The position numbers and the translations under genes were made by a program. From the NCBI GenBank assembly GCA_038277395.1, contig CM076197.1:101458442-101522441 (forward strand): a stretch of 64,000 nucleotides of DNA, given 5' to 3'. How positions within the stretch are numbered: the first letter of the stretch is position 1; the number at the start of each line of letters is the position of its first letter. Below, in pieces: positions 1 to 15,489 of the stretch. The notes below the pieces were generated by a model that saw only the letters and a list, made by a program, of their open reading frames with translations, ran no database searches and was not told where the DNA came from. This stretch comes from Dryocosmus kuriphilus (Eukaryota > Arthropoda > Insecta > Hymenoptera > Cynipidae).

Positions 1-399
1 CATCAACAGAATGGGTGTAAAAAGACCTATCGAAACTGTACTAGAAAAAAAATAATATCGCCGTTAGAAGAGTTAAAAATCACCGAATTAGATGATATCC
101 ATGCAAATCCTAAAATTTTCACCTCCTCCACCTTGGTAAATAATGCCTCAAATGTGAAAGCTTTTCAATTTTCAATTCGACGTATAATGTCTTTAAATTC
201 AGTCTTCATTAATTTTAACACTTTTTTTTTTAATTTGAAGACTCTCATCAGTCTCATCACCTTTTACATCAGGTTTTTAATAATAATTACTCTCTAGATG
301 CTATTAAATTTTGAAGAAATTAACAATTATATCTTCTTCAATATAATTAAAATTTAAATTAAAATTTCTAATAAATATTTAAGACTCTTCCTAATGGAA
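1..399. other. AT-rich intergenic, no gene seen
   Basis: No open frame of note, no hairpin and no recognisable repeat. Composition is AT-rich like the rest of the non-repeat sequence. Confidence 0.5.
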
Positions 400-1669
400 A
401 AAAATCTGCGCGCTTCGCGGGCACATTCTCATCGCGCGCTTCGCGCGAAGTATGGGCGCACCTACGGCGCGCGTCTGTTGGCACTCGCGCTTCGCGCTCG
501 ATAGATTATTCACCTCGCGCTACGCGCTCGGTGTTTATGGATCGTATAAACCTTTAAATTAAAAATTACAAAAGAAATTATTTTACTTAAGGCTCTATCG
601 CCCTTAAGGAATGCATTCTCATCGTGACACTTGCGCTTCGCGCTCGATAATTAGATTTTTTTAAAAACACATTGTAGATTGGTAAAGTTTTTTTGTGATT
701 TTCCAAATTTTCACAATACAGGATTTCGATTCTTAAAAGTAAAACCATGAGTTTTACAAATAAATTTTGTAGCTCCTTCCAAGGTGAACAATTCTGTTTG
801 TTAATATTTTCTCATATCTTGCATAGTTTTGCTGAAAAGTGGTTTTCTTTATACTTCATAACATATTTCACAAATAACTCAAAAACTACGCGTCTGCTCA
901 AAAAAATTATAGAGAGTAAATTTGTAGATCGTCTTGAGGTGCACAACTTTGTTTGCTATAATTTTTTCGTATCTTGCATAGTTTGGCCGGAAATTTGAAA
1001 TTTTTTATTTTTAATAACATTTTCTCGATTAAAACAAAAACCATGCGTTTTATCAAAAAATGGTTAAAACAAAATTTACATATCTTTTGAAATTCAACAA
1101 CTCTGTTCTTTACCATTTTTTTTTTATCTTGAATATTTTGGCGGGAAACCAGAGTTTCTTAATTTTAATAGCGTTTTCTTGATTAAAACAAAAACCGTTC
1201 ATTTTATCAAAAGAGGGTTAAGAAAAAATTTATAGATTTTTTTGAGATGAACAATTTTACTTTCTTACATTTTTTTTGCATCTCTTATAGTTTAGCCGGA
1301 AAATGGATTTTTCGATTTTGTGAAAACCGTTTTTGATGGATAAAACCATAACCGTAGATAAAGAACCGCTGGTTAACGAACTCATCATTTCTTTTTATCC
1401 CTTAAAGAAGTGTACCAAAGCGCAATCCAATCCGATTAGTCCTTCGAAAGTTATCGTGGGAACAGACTCCGACGACGACAACGACGACAACGACAACGAC
1501 AACAACGACGACGACGACGACGACAACGACGACGACAACAGACAGACAGACACCGTCGTAAAAACCGTTTTTTCGGATTCAGGAGGTCTCAAAATGTGGA
1601 GATTTCATGAAATCCGCGAAAGTCAAATTTTACTTAAATTTAATACCTTCTCTGATGAGAATGTAAAAA
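400..1669 (+). repeat. Element A, near-full-length copy 1
   Basis: The left end has short GC hairpins (stems around GAA/TTC loops, such as CGCGCTTCGCGCG) between about 405 and 640. Four AT-rich modules of about 150-170 bp follow, each with a 'TTTGTAGAT..GGTGAACAA..TTTGCATAG..' pattern (about 750-1310). Next is a conserved stretch with 'GATGGATAAAACCATAACCG', then a CGA/CAA microsatellite (about 1468-1545), ending in CTCTGATGAGAATGTAAAAA. The motif ACATTCTCATC near the left end is inverted near the right end. Other copies lie at 2183, 2572, 3860, 14521, 29826 and 31032. Short open frames here, including Asp/Asn runs, follow the microsatellite and are not genes. The superfamily is unknown; it looks like a non-autonomous element. 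Confidence 0.8.
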
Positions 1670-1939
1670 TAGTTACAAAATTAGAAACCAAGAGGGAATG
1701 AAGGTGTAACCTCATGGAAGCCTAACCTGAAACTAAAATTCCTTAGAGAAAGTACTACCCTGTATACACATGCGCGTACTACGTCATCAATATTACACAT
1801 GCGCGTACTAGCTCATCAATTACGAATTTCGAAAAGAGAAAGTAAGCAGATTTTAAAATAATTAAGGGTATTATTACTTGAGTCTAAATCAAAAAAGTAA
1901 AAATAAAATCATATTCTCATTCTTATCTCCATTTTTTTG

Positions 1940-1970
<31 letters not shown>

Positions 1971-2182
1971 CAAACATTTGTTTAGAAGAAATTTTTTTGT
2001 TTTTTGTCCAAATCTAATCGTATTTTTAATTCTTTGAAACTTTTTAGCTTCAAGTAGAGAATTATTTATTTTTTAACAATTATTTTAGACGTTAAAGTGA
2101 GATTTCTTTCTTGATCTTTTTTCAAGATTTTACTTCTTTATTAGAAATTCTTTGGCCTGGATTGGAGGTCATTTTAATATAT
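1670..2182. other. Spacer with short duplication and poly-T
   Basis: No gene seen. A segment of about 27 bp with ACACATGCGCGTACTA occurs twice near 1765-1815. A poly-T run of about 29 bases lies at 1942-1970. Confidence 0.5.
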
Positions 2183-2571
2183 TGCATTCTCATCAGAGAA
2201 GGTATTAGATTTGTGTAAAATTTGACTTTCGCGGATTTCATGAAATCTCCACGTTTTGAGACCTCCTGAATCCGAAAAATCGGTTTTAACGACGGTGTCT
2301 GTCTGTCTGTTGTCGTCGTCGTTGTCGTCGTCGTTGTCGTCGTCGTCGTCGTCGTCTTTGGAGTCTGTTCCCACGATAACTTTCGAAGGACTAATCGGAT
2401 TGGAGTGCGCTTTGGCACATTTCTTTAAGGGGTAAAAGGAACGGGGTTAACGGGTTCGTTAACCAGCGGTTTTTAACCAACGGTTATGGTTTTATCCATC
2501 AAAAACGGTTTTCACAAAATCAAAAAATCCACTTTCCGGCGAAACTATGAGAGATACAAAAAAAATGTAAG
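2183..2571 (-). repeat. Element A, truncated reverse copy 2
   Basis: Reverse-strand right end of element A: the terminal CATTCTCATCAGAGAAGG, the GTC-type microsatellite near 2310-2360, and the 'TTTTATCCATCAAAAACGG' block. It stops in the first AT module exactly where copy 3 starts on the plus strand, so the two abut in inverted orientation. Confidence 0.75.
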
Positions 2572-3685
2572 AAAAAAATCTGCTCGCTTTGCGGGCACAT
2601 TCTCATCGCGCGCTTCGCGCGCAATATGAGCGCGCCTAAGGCGCGCGTCTGTTCGCACTCGCGCTTCGCGCTCGATACGTTATTTACGGCACTCGCGCTT
2701 CACGCTCGATAAATTATTCACCTCGCGCTACGCGCTCGGTGTTATGGATCGTATAAACCTTTAAATTAAAAATTACAAAAGAAATTATTTTACTTAAGGC
2801 TCTATCGCCCTTAAGGAATGCATTCTCATCATGACACTCGCGCTTCGCGCTCGATATTTACATTTTTTTAAAACACATTGTAGATTGGTAAAGTTTTTTA
2901 GTGATTTTTCAAATTTTCACAATAGAGGATTTCGATTCTTAAAAGTAAAACGATTAGTCTTATAAATAAATTTTGTAGCTTTTTCCAAGGTGAACAATTC
3001 TGCTTGTTAATATTTTCTCATACCTTGCACAGTTTTCCTGAAAAGTGATTTTCTTTATATTTCATAACATATTTCACGAATAACTCAAAAAATACGCATC
3101 TGCTCAAAAAAATGGTAGAGAGCAAATTTGTAGATCTTTTTGAGGTGAACAACTTTGTTTATTATTATTTTTCCGTATCTTGCACAGTTTGGCGGGAAAT
3201 TTGAAATTTTTGATTTTTAATAACGTTTTATCGATTAAAACAAAAAACGTGCATTTTGTCAAAAAATGGTTAAAACAAAAAATTTGTAGATATTTTTAAA
3301 TTGAACAACTTTGTTTTTCACCATTTTTTTGCATCTTGAATATTTTGGCGGGAAACCAGAGTTTTTTAATTTTAATAGCGTTTTCTTGATTAAATCAAAA
3401 ACCGTTCATTTTATCAAAAAACAGTTAAGACAAAATTTGTAGATTTTTTGAAGATGAACAATTTTACTTTCTTACATTTTTTTGTATCTCTCATAGTTTA
3501 GCCGGAAAATGGACTTTTTGATTTTGTGAAAACCCTTTTTGATGGATAAAACCATAACCGTTGGTCAAAAGCCGCTGGTTAACGAACTCGTCCTTTCTTT
3601 TTGGACCCTAAAGTAGTATGCCAAAGCGCAATCCAATCCGATTAGTCCTTCGAAAGTTATCGTGGAAACAGACGCCAACGACAAC

Positions 3686-3717
<32 letters not shown>

Positions 3718-3849
3718 CAAACAGACAGACAGACACCGTCGTAAAAACCGTTTTACGGATTCAGGAGGTCTCAAAACGTGGAGATTTCATGAAATCCGCG
3801 AAAGTAAAATTTTGCATAAATCTAATACCTTCTCTCATGAGAATGTAAT
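2572..3849 (+). repeat. Element A, near-full-length copy 3
   Basis: Same order as copy 1: GC hairpins (2580-2860), AT modules (2940-3530), 'GATGGATAAAACCATAACCG' near 3541, CGA/CAA microsatellite (3670-3735), and the terminal GATGAGAATGT-like motif (here CATGAGAATGT, 3836-3846). The hairpin block carries one extra hairpin unit relative to copy 1. Confidence 0.8.
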
Positions 3850-3859
3850 AAAACTGTTG

Positions 3860-4713
3860 ATCTCAAAAAAATTTACAAATTTTGTCTTAACCGTTTTTTG
3901 ATAAAATGAACGGTTTTTGTTTTAATCAAAAAAACTCTATTAAAAGTAAAAAACTCTGATTTACCGCCAAAATATTCAAGATACAAAAAAATGGTAAAGA
4001 ACAAAGTTGTTCAATTTAAAAAGATCTACAAATTTTGTTGTAACCATTTTTTGATAAAATGCACGTTTTTTGTTTTAATCGATAAAACGTTATTAAAAAT
4101 CAAGATTTTCAAATTTCCCCCCAAACTATAGAAGATACGGAAAAATAATGATAAACAAAATTGTTTGCCTCAAAATATCTAAAAATTTGCTTTCTATCAT
4201 TTTTTTGAGCAGACGCGTAGTTTTTGAGTTATTCGTGAAATATGTTATGAAATATAAAGAAAACCACTTTTCAGCCAATCTATACAAGATATGAGAAAAT
4301 ATTAACAAGCAGAATTGTTCACCTTGGAATCAGCTACAAAATTTATTTATAAGACGCATCATTTTACTTTTAAGAATCGAAATCCTGTATTGTGAAAATT
4401 TAGAAAATCACAAAGAGCTTTACCAATCTACAATGTGTTTTAAAAAAATGTTATTATCGAGCGCGAAGCGCGAGTTTGATGATGAGTATGTATTCCTTAA
4501 GGGCGATAGAGCCTTAAGTATAATAATTTCTTTTGTAATTTTTAATTTAAAGGTATATATGATCCATAAACACCGAGCGCGTAGCGCGAGGTGAATAATC
4601 TATCGAGCGCGAAGCGCTAGTGCTAACAGATGCGCGCCCTAGGTGTGCTCATACTTCGCGCGAAGCGCGCGAAAACGACGAGAATGTGCCCGCAAAACGG
4701 ACAGATTTTTTTT
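3860..4713 (-). repeat. Element A, reverse copy 4, right end missing
   Basis: Reverse-strand AT modules followed by the GC hairpin array (about 4455-4700). It lacks the microsatellite end and joins copy 3 directly, giving a head-to-head pair 2572-4713 with partial inverted complementarity. Confidence 0.75.
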
Positions 4714-5089
4714 TGTTATTTTTCTTATGCATTATGTTTCTTAAAGAGATATAAATATCACATGGTGCTGTAGCCCTACAAAAACTAAACTTTGGTTGGA
4801 TATTAACTTAAACTTGAGAAATAGTATCCTTCAAAAAGATTTTCTTCTGGAGTGTAGAAGCAAGGATGTTTTACCCAGTAAAAGTTTATAATTTAGATTC
4901 TAAATTTAAAGATTTCAATTTTCGTAGTAATTTTTGTTCTAGAACTTTCGGTAAGAACTTACATCGTTTTAAACATTCGATGTTAAGTTTACTGATAAAG
5001 GATATTTGGAACCATATTAATTTCTTGTAGTCCAAAATTTCAAAATTAAGAATAGAATTAATGATTTCGTTGAAAATTCATCACTTTTC

Positions 5090-5775
5090 TTTAAAAATTG
5101 ATTACAGTTTTGGTTAGAATGTCATTTCTTTACTGCAAATCCAACTATTTGGTTGAAAACTAAACTATTTTTGATTGAAAATCTATTCTTATTTGTTGAA
5201 AAACCTTTTTTTGAGGATTGACAATTCAACGTGTTTTAGCAGAAAAATAATCCTTTTTGATTCAAAAGTCAGACATCATATTCTTGGTTGAGAATTTGTC
5301 TTTTTACTTGAAATTTAATCTATTTTTTGTTGAAAATTTGTCTTTCTTGGGTGGAAATTCAATTGTTCCATTGAAAGTTTTTTTTTTTTTGGTTGTATAA
5401 TTCAACTATTTTTGGTCGAAAAATCATCTTTGAAAAGTTGGATATTCATTTCGTTTTTAAATTCCTTTTCTTTAATTGATAATAATAATAATTTAACTAG
5501 TTTTGGTTGATAATTCATCTTTTTTTTTTAAATCCAGATATTTGTTTAAAAATTAAACAGTTACGTTTTTGGTTGAAAATCCTATTAAATTTTTGGTTGA
5601 CTTAATTGTTAGAATTATTTGAAAATGCGCAAACAACAAATTTCTTTGTATTTGGTAAACTACACAATTTTTTTGAAAAAAATTGAAAATGGTGTGCTTA
5701 AAACTTCTTCAGTTCAAACCGAGGAAATAAAACACAAGATGTTTTGGCTTTTCGTTTCAAGCTATTTTCTTTAAC
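5090..5775 (-). repeat. Fragment of the 35.5-41 kb TIR element family
   Basis: Degenerate repeats of the form TTTTGGTTGAAAAT (reverse of ATTTTCAACCAAAA) from 5100 to 5610. The flank at 5640-5770, read on the minus strand, closely matches 35690-35850. It is therefore a reverse, internal fragment of the element described at 35477-40995. Confidence 0.7.
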
Positions 5776-5929
5776 CCTTATCCTAAATTGGTACTTTCGG
5801 TAAAATTATACTGGTCCTGATCAAAGGATGAATTCTATAAACTTCCATATAGTAATTTGAAGTATCTTTTTGACTAATGATGAGGCGTCTTATTGAGATA
5901 CATATATCACAAGAGAAAATCGGGAAAAA

Positions 5930-5998
5930 CGATGTTTCCTATCATGGAAATCCGGGAGTTTGACGGGAATTTGAAAACGAAATTTCGCTAGACACCCT
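5930..5998 (-). repeat. Possible end of a DNA element
   Basis: Read on the minus strand this starts CAGGGTGTCTAGCGAAAT and continues with CCCG/CGGG-rich short inverted motifs. I recall this style of terminus from dispersed DNA elements in invertebrates. No partner end was found nearby. Confidence 0.3.
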
Positions 5999-6440
5999 GA
6001 AAAATTAAGGCAATTGTTACTTTATTTTCCGAATATTATTTCCAACTAGGCTACTTTTGAAAATGGGGTCCATCAGTATTTATTTTTTTGAACTTTTGAT
6101 AAAAAGGAAAAAGACGTTATTTTAAACATTTCAAAGTGGTAACAAAGTATAGAAGTATCCACAGTATTAACGATTCGGAAGCTGTTTCCCAAAGGGTTCT
6201 GTGGTCCAGTGTGTTCTACAAGGTAAAGAGTAGACTTTAAAGCACACAAAGGTCACCGAATCGTTGATTGGAGAGATCAAAGCTGAAACGAGTTGTACAC
6301 TTTTGTGTTCTATACCGACGTACTTTCGTACAGAGTGAGGGTAAAGGGCAGTGTGTTTAATTATCCAACCACATATAAATTCGTCTGAGGTTCCTATTTA
6401 TCTATTCCTATGCATTTTTATATTTATTCTTATTTATATC

Positions 6441-8224
6441 CACCCTAGTAAAAATGGCAGATAGAATCCTGATAGAAACCTAATAGCGTGTACTTTCTAT
6501 TAGTTTCTATTATTTCTGAAAGCGGGTTTTGTTCCCGGTTTCTATGCGGTTTCTATGCGGCAAATGCAAGCTTCCTAATAGGATCTATTCGGTTTCTAAT
6601 AGGATTTGTTTAGAGTAAAGATATTTTCAAAGTGGAAGTTATTATGATCCAAAATGTTTTGTAATCGGATGTCTAATAGAACTCTAATAGAATCCTAATA
6701 GAAACGAGTAGCGTTTACTTTCTATTAGGTTCTATTATTTCGGAAAGCGGGTTATTTTCCCGGTTTCTATGCGATTTCTATGCGGCTTCTAAGCGGAAAA
6801 TATGAACTTTCTAATAGGATCTATGTGGTTTCTAATTACAATTTGTTTGGTGCAAAGTTACTTTCAAAGTGGATCTAATTAGGAATGGTCTGCACGGAAT
6901 ATTTTCGGCACCCGCATAGCCCGTTCCGGTTTCTTATCTAGTTATATCCGGAAACTGATACGGTATTTGTGTCCGTTTTCTTATCCGGTTCTATCCGGCA
7001 GTTTGTCAGTATTTAAAATTTTTCTATCTGGTTTCTTATCTGTCTCTATACGGAATATTTTCAGTACCCGCATTGCCTTATCCTACCAGATACTCGTACT
7101 GTGAAAGCACCAAAAAAAGGTTCGATGACGATCAAACAGATGTATTAGATACATCTTTTCATTCTAAATAATAGTGAAAAATTGTGGCTAACTTATAGCC
7201 CCGACGATCGACTACTATTGTGAGACAAGAATCCCTGCGCTCCTGGCGGAATTATTCTGAACTACTGACCAGATCCGACAAAGTTCCGGATAGGGCCAGA
7301 TAAGATTCCGTCGGGCGAATAATTCGATTTTATGATTTAAATGTCCGCTGGAAAGCCGGAGAGAACCAGATAGCTAATAGAGCCACTTTGAATGCAGAAC
7401 TTCGAATTTTAATAAAATAAAATTAATTCCATTAATCTACTTCCATTCCTAATAGAGCCTATTAGAGAAGCAATTTTGTACTTGTGCAACTCTCGATAAA
7501 ATACATCCTAATAGATAGGTACCTAATGGAGCCACTTTGAATGCAGAACTTTGAATTTTAATAATATAAAATAAATTCCAACTATCTACTTCCATTCCTA
7601 ATAGAGTCTATTAGAGAAGCGTTTTTGTACTTATGCATCTTCCGATAAAATATATCCTAATAGATACCTAATAAATCCACTTTGTATGCAGGAATTAGGA
7701 TATTAATAAAATAAAATTAGTTACAATTACCTACTTCCATTCCTAATAGAGCCTATTAGAGAAGAATTTTTGTACTCATGCAACTTCCAAAAAAATACAT
7801 CCTAATAGACACCTAATAGACCCATTTTGGATGCAGAACTTTGAATATTCAAAAAATTAAATTAATTCCAATTATCTACTCTAATTCCTAATAGAACCTA
7901 TTAGAGAAGCAATTTTGTACTTGTAACATTTCGAGTAAATGAATACCACATTGGTTCCGATTAAAACCTATTAGAGTAATCCTGCAAGAAGAATATTTGT
8001 TTTTAAAAGTATATAAGTGCCTAATAGAGCCAAATAGAAATCTTTTTTCAGTTACAATTTCTGTCCCAATAGTGGATTAAATACCGATTACAACCGGTTA
8101 GAAACCAAGTTGAAATAAAACTTCTCATAAAAAACCATTTAGAGGCATATAGAAATGTAAATGGATCCTATGTGCCATTTAAACGGTTTCTATTATTTAG
8201 TTATTCGAAATTTTTACTAGAGTG
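6441..8224. mobile_element. Foldback element with CAC(C/T)CTAGTAAAAAT ends
   Basis: Termini are CACCCTAGTAAAAAT (6441) and its inverse ATTTTTACTAGAGTG (8224). The left half repeats 'TTCTATTAGGTTCTATT' and 'CGGTTTCTATGCGG' units of about 220 bp; the centre carries TATCCGG-type motifs in both orientations. The right half has four or five units of about 145 bp with 'CCTAATAGAGCCTATTAGAG', which pair with the left half. No transposase frame is visible. Subterminal tandem repeats and CACT-like ends recall the CMC (CACTA/Chapaev) group, but that is inference. Confidence 0.6.
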
Positions 8225-9580
8225 TCTATCGTAACTTGATTTTTTCTTGGATATAACAAAAGTAAATGAACGTCTTTCACACACGAAAATAATATTGCTT
8301 TCATAGTGTCAATAACTCTAAATTACAACTTTTTAAAATTTCATACTAGTTCGGACATATTAATGTTTTGATGGAAATTGTGCAGTGGACACGAATATTC
8401 GAGTAATTATTCGAGGTACCAAGAGCGTTAGTTGCACAAATTGAGATTCACTCCAAATGGAGTGAATCTAGTGTCACTCAATCGGCACATCGACATTAGC
8501 TTTGATCATTTTGATTTACTGCGCCAATGCGTTCCTTTGAACCATTTATCTGGCCAAAACCGACTGAATCTACTATAAGATAGAGTAAGTTGAGCTGTAA
8601 TATAATCTTGGTTTTTAATGTAAAATACTATTACCAACTACAATATTTCAAAAATAAGAAAATAAATTACCTACAACTACATAATTAAATTTTAATTTTG
8701 GAAATCTTTGTAATAACAAATAAAGCTGTAAATTATGTCTAGAAATTTGTTTAAGTGTACGATCTACCCGTGTGGAAAATGCCCCGTTCAGTCCCCTTCC
8801 GAATGATGGCCTTCGCGAGGCCCCCGCTGAGGGCCCAGCTCGTTTTGCCTTTGCGTTTGCTAAATATAAATAACTATAAATATAAAAATAAATATAAAAA
8901 CAAAGTACTACTGTGAAAATATTAGTAAATGACACGTTTGAAAAAATGAAATTTATCTATCGAAAAATGCCGAAACAATGTATTTGTTTATTAAGTTTCT
9001 TTAAGAAATTAATCATTATTTTTAATAACAAAATATCGTAGCAAGAAACGTTTCTAACATACCTGCAGTTGATTTTAAAAAAAAAAAACGAATTCCGTGT
9101 AGTGAAAAATGACCGTGCTGTGCATTTGTTAGCTAATTTTGTTTAAAAAATTAACAATTACTGTAGAAAATCAAAGAATTGCGTATAAAAGCTAAGAGCT
9201 GAAATTATTCATTTGTTTATAAAAAACTATTTAAACAAATAACAAATGTTCCTTATCTTTTACAACTCACTTGTGAATATCTTTATGGATATTTTTCATC
9301 CAAAAATACACATCTCAAGTGCTTCAATATCGTTTATAGTATAAAATTTACGTTTCTTTATTTATTTGCTTATAACAATCGTAAAATTTTTGTTTATTAA
9401 CTGACGTTTCTGAATGTTATTTTTTACAAGTTTGCGCACTACTTATAAGTACTTTAGAATAAATCGGATAACTTTCTACAAAAGGGCACCTTTGAAAAAA
9501 AGAAATTTTAATGCATTTTCATTGTTAAATAAAAAAAATTAAAATAGTTTTTCAAAAACATTCCTCGGCAATTTTGTTCG
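8225..9580. other. AT-rich spacer with one GC-rich island
   Basis: No gene is supported. A GC-rich island at about 8765-8860 lies within strongly AT-rich sequence. Its minus strand is open for about 30 codons (rich in R, G, S, P), but nothing around it looks like a gene. Confidence 0.4.
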
Positions 9581-9584
9581 AAAT

Positions 9585-9865
9585 TTTATAATGTTTCAGA
9601 AGTTTAGTTTAATTCTAGTTACCAAAAATGCGGATGTTAAATGTTAAGTCTAGTTTTAATTGAAAATGTTCTAGAACCATGATTACCTCGCCCACCAGAC
9701 ACACCTTTGCTTTGCTTTCGTGCTAATATTATACTTATTTATAGCGATAAGTTAAGTTTAGTTTCCTTAATTATTACTTACAGTTTGTATACAATCAGAC
9801 ATGTATTATAGCAAAATGGATTTTATCCAAATGCAATAAATAAATAATCAATCAATCAATCAATC
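9585..9865 (+). repeat. Stray 3' end of the tandem LINE
   Basis: Nearly identical to the 3' untranslated tails at 11815-12084 and 14005-14266, ending in AATAAATAAATAATCAATCAATC. It sits immediately upstream of copy 1, so copy 1 starts head-to-tail after an earlier 3' end whose body is absent. Confidence 0.8.
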
Positions 9866-12084
9866 TCTCTCTCTTGGCATTATTGAAAATAAAGTGAAAC
9901 ACAGTGATCTCCTGGTTTCAGCAGACGAATTGAATAACTTCTTATAGAATCTGTTGATGAGATTGTCCAAAGTTTCCCAAGAAAATGTACTACCATTTGA
10001 TATCGAATGTGAGCCGGTTGCTGAGGATAAATCGTTTGTGTTCGTACCGGTTTCATATGAGATAGTTCAAAACATTCTCAAAAAGCCCAAAACCTCTCTC
10101 TTCTCTCTCTTCTCTTGTCCTGGGTCGTAATTCACAGGGTATTGATGGAATAATCTCATTTGTATTTAAAGAAAGGGTCTTTTATAACTGTACCTATGCT
10201 TACAGAAATCATCAACAAATCTTTCGAAACTTCGTTTTCCCTGAAACATGGAAACGTGCTATTATTGTGCCTATAGAAAAAGTAAAAAACCCCAATCATG
10301 TATCACAATACCGTCCCATATCCATTCTCTGTGCGGCATCTAAAATTCTTGAAGAAGTTGCATATGAACAACTTCTTTGCTATCTCACTCTGAACGATTT
10401 ACTAGATCCATTTCAATCTGGTTATCGAAAACAGCATTCTGTAGAAACTTTGTTGGTCAGCTTGCTGGATGATATTAGGCTTGCTGCTGATAAAGGAAGG
10501 ATTACAATGCTAGTCCTTTTTGACTTCAGCAAAGCATTTGACCTTGTGGATAGAGCAATGCTGCTCGTAATCTTGGAAAAACTAGGATGCTCTGAGTCTG
10601 CTGTTTCATGGTTTTCGTTCGTTTTTTGGTCGACAGCAAGCTGTAAAAGATGAAAAAGGTCAATTGTCTGGCTGGCTCAACGTGCAATGCGGAGTCCCGC
10701 AGGGTGCGGTCCTAGGTCCGCTACTTTTTTTTCATTGCTCATCAACAGGATCTCTTCTTGTCTTGTGCACAGCAAGTACCATATCCTCGCAGATGACTTC
10801 CAAATACACCTGTCCGAAGATCCTTTAAATTTTGGAAATCTGGTAAACCGTGTTAAGACTGATATACTTTCTGTTTTTCGTTGGGCAGAGTCACACTTTT
10901 TGAAAATCAACTTTGCGAAAACAAAGATTATGATACTCGGAACTGGAAGGGTGATCGGTTTGCTGAGTGATTCTCTGCCACCTCATATATCTGTTGGGGA
11001 TCATAAAATTCCTGTTGTTGAGTCTTTGCGTGACTTGGGGCTGACCTTGGATCCTGCATTGCAGTGGAAAAATCAGTCAACGTTGACAGCAGGAAAGATT
11101 TGGCATGTTCTGATACAGCTGAAATTACAGTGATGCTTCACTCCCCTTTTCTGTACGTAGACAGTTAGTAATGTCACTCATCTTTCCCATTGTCGACTTC
11201 TGCTCAATAGTGCAAACGAACATATCCGATGAGAATGACAATCTTGTTCAGAAGGCGTTTAATGCAGCAATTCGCTTTATCTTCAGAGCACGCAAATGTG
11301 AGCATATCTCACCATACTTTAAAAAACTTGGTTGGCTTCGTGTGAAAAATAGAAGAAAGTACTTACAATGTATCCTTCTTTACAAGGTTCTTAAAAATCA
11401 GTGTCCACAATATCTTGCCTGTAATTTTGTTCGAAAACCTGACAGTGCTCTACGTACGACTAACAGGAATCCTCATGAACTTAGTGTACCTTTTGCTCGT
11501 ACCAGTTTTTATCACAACTCTTTCGCAATTGCAACGATAACATTATGGAACTCGTTGCCCTCCCAGATTACAGACAGTGAAAACCTAAACACGTTTAAGG
11601 TCCGTTTACATCAACATTTGATGATTCAACAGAGCATTGAAGATATGTAATTGTGCAGAGCCTATATTGTCGTATAGACTGTCCTTTTACTTCGTTTTAT
11701 TGCAAACTTGGTATGTAGTTATTTACTTGTAATCTTACTTTACCGAATTTGCTATTGTAAAATCACTTCCTCGCGAATTAGCATCTCATAGAATTTTATT
11801 GTAGATTTGAATAACATGTTTCAGAAGTTTAGTTTAATTCTAGTGCAAAATGCGGATGTTAAATGTTAAGTCTAGTTTTAATTGAAAATGTTCTAGAACC
11901 ATGATTACCTCGCCCACCAGACACACCTTTGCTTTGCTTCGTGCTAATATTATACTTATTTATAGCGATAAGTTAAGTTTAGTTTCCTTAATTATTACTT
12001 ACAGTTTGTATACAATCAGACATGTATTATAGCAAAATGGATTTTATCCAAATGCAATAAATAAATAATCAATCAATCAATCAA
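9866..12084 (+). mobile_element. Non-LTR retrotransposon, tandem copy 1 (broken)
   Basis: Repeats almost base for base the unit at 12085-14266: a 5'-truncated reverse transcriptase region followed by the same 3' tail. The RT frame is broken by many single-base indels and by an insertion of about 35 bp (about 10094-10128, CT-rich). Surviving segments are 10267-10653, 10687-11133 and 11171-11650 in three frames. They cover RT fingers, FDFSKAFD, the (G)VPQG region (damaged) and the C-terminal part. There is no endonuclease domain. Confidence 0.85.
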
Positions 12085-15239
<3,155 letters not shown>

Positions 15240-15489
15240 TAGGTATAAAAATATCTCATGATAATTAAGAGATCTTCTTTAGTTAAAAAATAAAGAGGCA
15301 GACAAAAATCATGAAAAATACGACTACTCTAGTATCTCTTAAAATCTTTGCTTTCTATTATTGAGCAAGCAATTCACAAAAAATTTCAGACATTAGGAAT
15401 CTCTTTTGGGGCAATTTTAGTTTTATTCTAAATAACAAATGATTTTCAAAATAAAGTACAAACTAAGAACATATATATACACCCACGTG
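15240..15489. other. AT-rich spacer
   Basis: No gene or repeat recognised. Confidence 0.4.

Noticed and set aside
1333..1701. Open frame with long Asp/Asn run
   Set aside because: It follows the CGA/CAA microsatellite of element A and recurs, with different lengths and frames, in every copy.
8648..8935. Minus-strand frame with Arg/Gly/Ser/Pro-rich middle (8765-8860)
   Set aside because: Only a short GC island is open. I found no domain, no splice context and no family match, so it is not called as a gene.
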